DNA from: Ruminococcus sp.
Lineage (GTDB): Bacteria > Bacillota > Clostridia > Oscillospirales > Ruminococcaceae
NCBI GenBank assembly: GCA_019417865.1
Contig: DYCW01000305.1
Coordinates: 1-8,213, forward strand
Direction: 5' to 3'
Length of the DNA: 8,213 nt
The first letter of the stretch is position 1. Each line of letters opens with the position of its first letter. The notes under the pieces are model-generated. The model was not told the origin of the DNA. It saw only the letters and a program-made list of their open reading frames with translations, and searched no databases. Made by a program: the position numbers and the translations under genes. This document shows, piece by piece, positions 5,786 through 8,213 of this stretch.

Positions 5786-7447
5786 TCAGGGCTGCATTAA
5801 CATCCGCTTCATGAGACATAAGTCAAAACAGTTTAACTGATTATCTCTATAAAGATCCGCTGCATTCCAATTCAAAAGGGTTATGTCATAATTTAACAGC
5901 CACTTCTGCAATGTAACCAGATCTGCAATGGAAAATACCTGATCCCCATTTACATCGCATTTCACAAAGTCGCTACTGCTATGAAAAGGGGTTTCAAATA
6001 TTCCATCATGATCTTTGTCAAGTGCCAATGATATACTATGATCCACATTTTCATAAAGGAATACGGTTGTTTGATCCGTAGAAAAGGTTTTTGTATATTC
6101 ATTCTGGCTGGACTCACACACAATCGTAACATCAGAAAAATCATCTGATGAAATTTGATACCCATTCCCTTGCCGTTTCATTGAGATAGAATTTGCATTT
6201 CCAGAAAGATGAATATGATACCATTCTCCATCGTAGTTTCCAGTATTAAAAACCATATTCAACGAGTAAGCACAGTCATTCCCAACCATTTTTATCAAAC
6301 CATCTGGATGAAACATAACATCAGAAACAGAGGATGCTTGTACAGAAAATAAGCAATCTTCGTAATTGAGTTCTAAATCCACTGCTTCGCTGCCTGCAAT
6401 CTGCATCACATATCCACTTTCTGCATCTGTCAGAATATAATTTTTTTGGATCGGTTCTGCCTGCTCCCCCAGGAAAACAGGATAGCCTGTAGATTCCGAG
6501 AGATCCGCCCCTGTAATTTCATACGTCCCGTCTTTGCACACTACTTTTTTCAAAGAATACGCAGACGATATTGCTGAAGAAGTCAGAATAGCTTTGAATG
6601 CAGAAGAACGATCATACGTTGTTTCAGATAATAATCCATTTGCATTTAATAGATTGGGATCTGAAATCACCATGGATAATGTTCCATTCTCCTTTGAGTA
6701 TGCACCATTGCATTGCCATGACATATCGTTTGTGTTGATATAAAAATAACGTTCCTCATCGTCTGGTGCTTGGTTGTCATAAATACGAATTCTGCAATTA
6801 AAAGAGAGAGACCTTTCTATGAGCAGATCATTTGAAACATATGGAACAAATACTTCGTATGTACCATATTCCATCCCACAAGCAACAACTGCATGTCCAT
6901 GTCGTCCACCGCTGCTGTTAAAATCTCCAAAATATGCAATCAAGGAAGGTCTACCTTTTTCTGTATTGTCAATCAGCTGCTGCAATCTTTCTTCTTCTGT
7001 CATTGTAAGCATAGAATCAACTGTATACTGTCGTATGTTATCTGTGAATTGCAGTGCCGTATAATAATTACAGAGAGATAGTACCTCATCAGAAGGAGAA
7101 ACCATATAAAGCGAATCGGAACCGCTGGTGTATTGGCTATCATCCATCAGATCATAGCAGGATAACACGGACAAAGCCGCCATTCCATAGCAGGAACCTA
7201 AAAACTCGCCACCTAATAACTGATTATACGCCATGTATCGCTCTATATTTGTCAGGTTCTGATCCAGCTTTATTTGATCAGATTCTGTTAACAAATAAGA
7301 ATCGCCGAAAACTGTTTTGCTATTTGTAAAGTTCCAATTATTCTCTCCCCATGAAAATAACGGACTTTGACCGCTTGCTGTAATATGCATACAGCAACTT
7401 GTAATTGCAAGTGAAACCATCACCGATAGCATTCGCTTCGCTTTCAT
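5786..7447 (-). CDS. Dockerin-bearing papain/C39-like cysteine peptidase, secreted
   Basis: The protein has 553 residues and an ATG at 7447, with AGGAAAGGA (7463-7455) 7 nt before it. An N-terminal signal peptide carries a Lys/Arg start, a hydrophobic core, and ITSC at residues 15-18, which fits a lipobox. The catalytic part is at about 35-245. GSCYGMA holds the probable nucleophile Cys86, GRHGHAVVACG the probable His185, and IYDNQAP (222-228) a probable Asp/Asn partner, the order seen in papain-like and C39-like enzymes. A region of about 245 residues (245-490) is of unrecognised fold and contains DKDHDGIFE (477-485), an EF-hand-like acidic loop. The C-terminus is a type I dockerin (about 495-553). 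Its first calcium loop is canonical (D498, N500, D502, D509); its second is degenerate, with Tyr in the third position (D531, Y533, D535, D542). The dockerin should dock it onto a cohesin scaffold. Substrate is unknown. Confidence 0.8.
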   Translation of the reverse strand: MKAKRMLSVMVSLAITSCCMHITASGQSPLFSWGENNWNFTNSKTVFGDSYLLTESDQIKLDQNLTNIERYMAYNQLLGGEFLGSCYGMAALSVLSCYDLMDDSQYTSGSDSLYMVSPSDEVLSLCNYYTALQFTDNIRQYTVDSMLTMTEEERLQQLIDNTEKGRPSLIAYFGDFNSSGGRHGHAVVACGMEYGTYEVFVPYVSNDLLIERSLSFNCRIRIYDNQAPDDEERYFYINTNDMSWQCNGAYSKENGTLSMVISDPNLLNANGLLSETTYDRSSAFKAILTSSAISSAYSLKKVVCKDGTYEITGADLSESTGYPVFLGEQAEPIQKNYILTDAESGYVMQIAGSEAVDLELNYEDCLFSVQASSVSDVMFHPDGLIKMVGNDCAYSLNMVFNTGNYDGEWYHIHLSGNANSISMKRQGNGYQISSDDFSDVTIVCESSQNEYTKTFSTDQTTVFLYENVDHSISLALDKDHDGIFETPFHSSSDFVKCDVNGDQVFSIADLVTLQKWLLNYDITLLNWNAADLYRDNQLNCFDLCLMKRMLMQP

Positions 7448-7454
7448 ATTGTAA

Positions 7455-7463
7455 TCCTTTCCT
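7455..7463 (-). promoter_or_regulatory. Ribosome binding site of the dockerin peptidase
   Basis: AGGAAAGGA on the minus strand ends 7 nt before the ATG at 7447, fixing the start. I find no convincing promoter in the 52-nt gap upstream, so the gene may be read with the AAA+ gene. Confidence 0.75.
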
Positions 7464-7469
7464 ATTTCT

Positions 7470-7503
7470 CTGACATCCCTATAGTTGCCTTCTCTTTTGT
7501 CAG
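7470..7503 (-). other. Small inverted repeat between the AAA+ gene and the peptidase gene
   Basis: CTGACA and TGTCAG, 22 nt apart, overlap the AAA+ stop codon (7500-7502). The stem is only 6 bp and has no T-run, so it does not look like a terminator. It may be an intercistronic hairpin or a chance match. Confidence 0.25.
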
Positions 7504-8213
7504 CGTGATTGCATTTTCACATCTTCCAGCGTCAGCGTGGTAAGCATTTCAGTGGTGATTTCTTGGCAGTCTGCAAGACGGTTTGCCTGTCGGGTCAGAG
7601 CTGTATCAAAAAAGTTCCGCACCTCTCTGCCGTTTGCAAAGGATTCTGATTTCTCGGCACAGCGTTTCCGGAAATATTGCAAGACATAAAAATTCGCCTC
7701 TGCGGTCGGTTGCAAAGCACTCTTTTCGCAGATGTGCTGAAAAATTGTCAGCAGTTCTTCCGGTGTATAATCGTTGAAAAAAATCACCTTTCGGAATCGA
7801 GAACGCAGCCCCGGATTGGAATCTAAAAACTGTTCCATCTCCGCTGGATACCCGGCTACGATGACTACCAAATCATCCCGATGGTCTTCCATCTCTTTTA
7901 ATAAAGTATTGACTGCTTCCATTCCAAAGTCATTGCTGCCAGAAGCGGAAGTAAGCGTATATGCCTCATCAATAAACAGCACACCGCCCAGTGCCTTCTG
8001 AATGATTTTTTTGGTACGGATTGCCGTTTGTCCCACGTAGCCGCTAACCAATCCCGCTCGGTCAGTTTCCACCAGATGTCCTTTAGAAAGGACACCCAGT
8101 CCGGCATAAATTTCCGATAGCAGCCGTGCCACTGTTGTTTTACCTGTGCCGGGGTTACCAGAGAAAACCATATGCAGTGACACCTGCAACGGTGGTAAGC
8201 CTCGTTCCTGCCG
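7500..8213 (-). CDS. CbbX/SpoVK-type AAA+ ATPase (5' end outside window)
   Basis: The frame is open through the right edge, and a TTG at 8189 has no ribosome site, so the gene is cut there. The visible part starts just before the Walker A motif GNPGTGKTT (8159-8133) in the family context LHMVFSGNPGTGKT. It continues with YAGLGVLSKGHLVE, the aromatic pore loop GYVGQTA, Walker B GGVLFIDEAYTL (Asp-Glu near 7975), and an arginine-finger region SNPGLRSRFRK. An all-helical lid follows to the end. This order is typical of CbbX/SpoVK ATPases, which form hexamers that remodel partner proteins. CbbX activates RuBisCO and SpoVK acts in sporulation; no RuBisCO gene is seen here, so the client is unknown. 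It ends 52 nt before the dockerin peptidase on the same strand. Confidence 0.85.
   Translation of the reverse strand, partial: RQERGLPPLQVSLHMVFSGNPGTGKTTVARLLSEIYAGLGVLSKGHLVETDRAGLVSGYVGQTAIRTKKIIQKALGGVLFIDEAYTLTSASGSNDFGMEAVNTLLKEMEDHRDDLVVIVAGYPAEMEQFLDSNPGLRSRFRKVIFFNDYTPEELLTIFQHICEKSALQPTAEANFYVLQYFRKRCAEKSESFANGREVRNFFDTALTRQANRLADCQEITTEMLTTLTLEDVKMQSR

Noticed and set aside
7465..7510. Promoter with CTGACA and TATAGG before the dockerin peptidase
   Set aside because: The spacing is 14 nt and both boxes are imperfect; not convincing.

Overview
The window looks like chromosomal DNA of a cellulosome-type Clostridium relative, most likely a Ruminococcus-like Oscillospiraceae. The strongest pointer is a secreted cysteine-peptidase-like protein with a C-terminal dockerin module. 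AT-rich intergenic DNA, AGGAGG-type ribosome sites and consensus sigma-A promoters fit this. The genus is inferred from these features, not from a database match.

Layout, left to right. (1) 3-1228, plus strand: the 3' end of a membrane protein (Thr-rich outer linker, one membrane helix, cytoplasmic tail like the C-terminus of TgpA/transglutaminase-type proteins), then, 17 nt on, a six-helix DUF308/HdeD-like membrane protein. A hairpin at 1243-1281 ends this unit and can also end the convergent unit. (2) 1302-4466, minus strand: a secreted protein of about 1054 residues made almost entirely of nine tandem beta-rich repeats of about 110 residues, with no visible anchor, dockerin or catalytic domain. 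Two adjacent repeats are an exact 327-bp DNA duplication. (3) 4467-4944: a divergent intergenic region. A perfect TTGACA-N17-TATAAT promoter drives the repeat protein through a leader of about 210 nt, and an extended -10 promoter drives the gene to the right. (4) 4945-5622, plus strand: a short formate/nitrite-transporter (FNT) family channel, followed by a strong bidirectional terminator. (5) 5786-8213, minus strand: a dockerin-bearing papain/C39-like cysteine peptidase, preceded 52 nt upstream by the 3' part of a CbbX/SpoVK-type AAA+ ATPase that runs off the right edge.

The genes do not form one obvious pathway. Two are cell-surface or secreted proteins (repeat protein, dockerin peptidase), three are membrane proteins, and one is a cytoplasmic remodelling ATPase. 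The most original element is the nine-repeat secreted protein, with its recent internal duplication, mosaic repeat subtypes and long structured leader. I see no IS element, CRISPR array, tRNA or rRNA.
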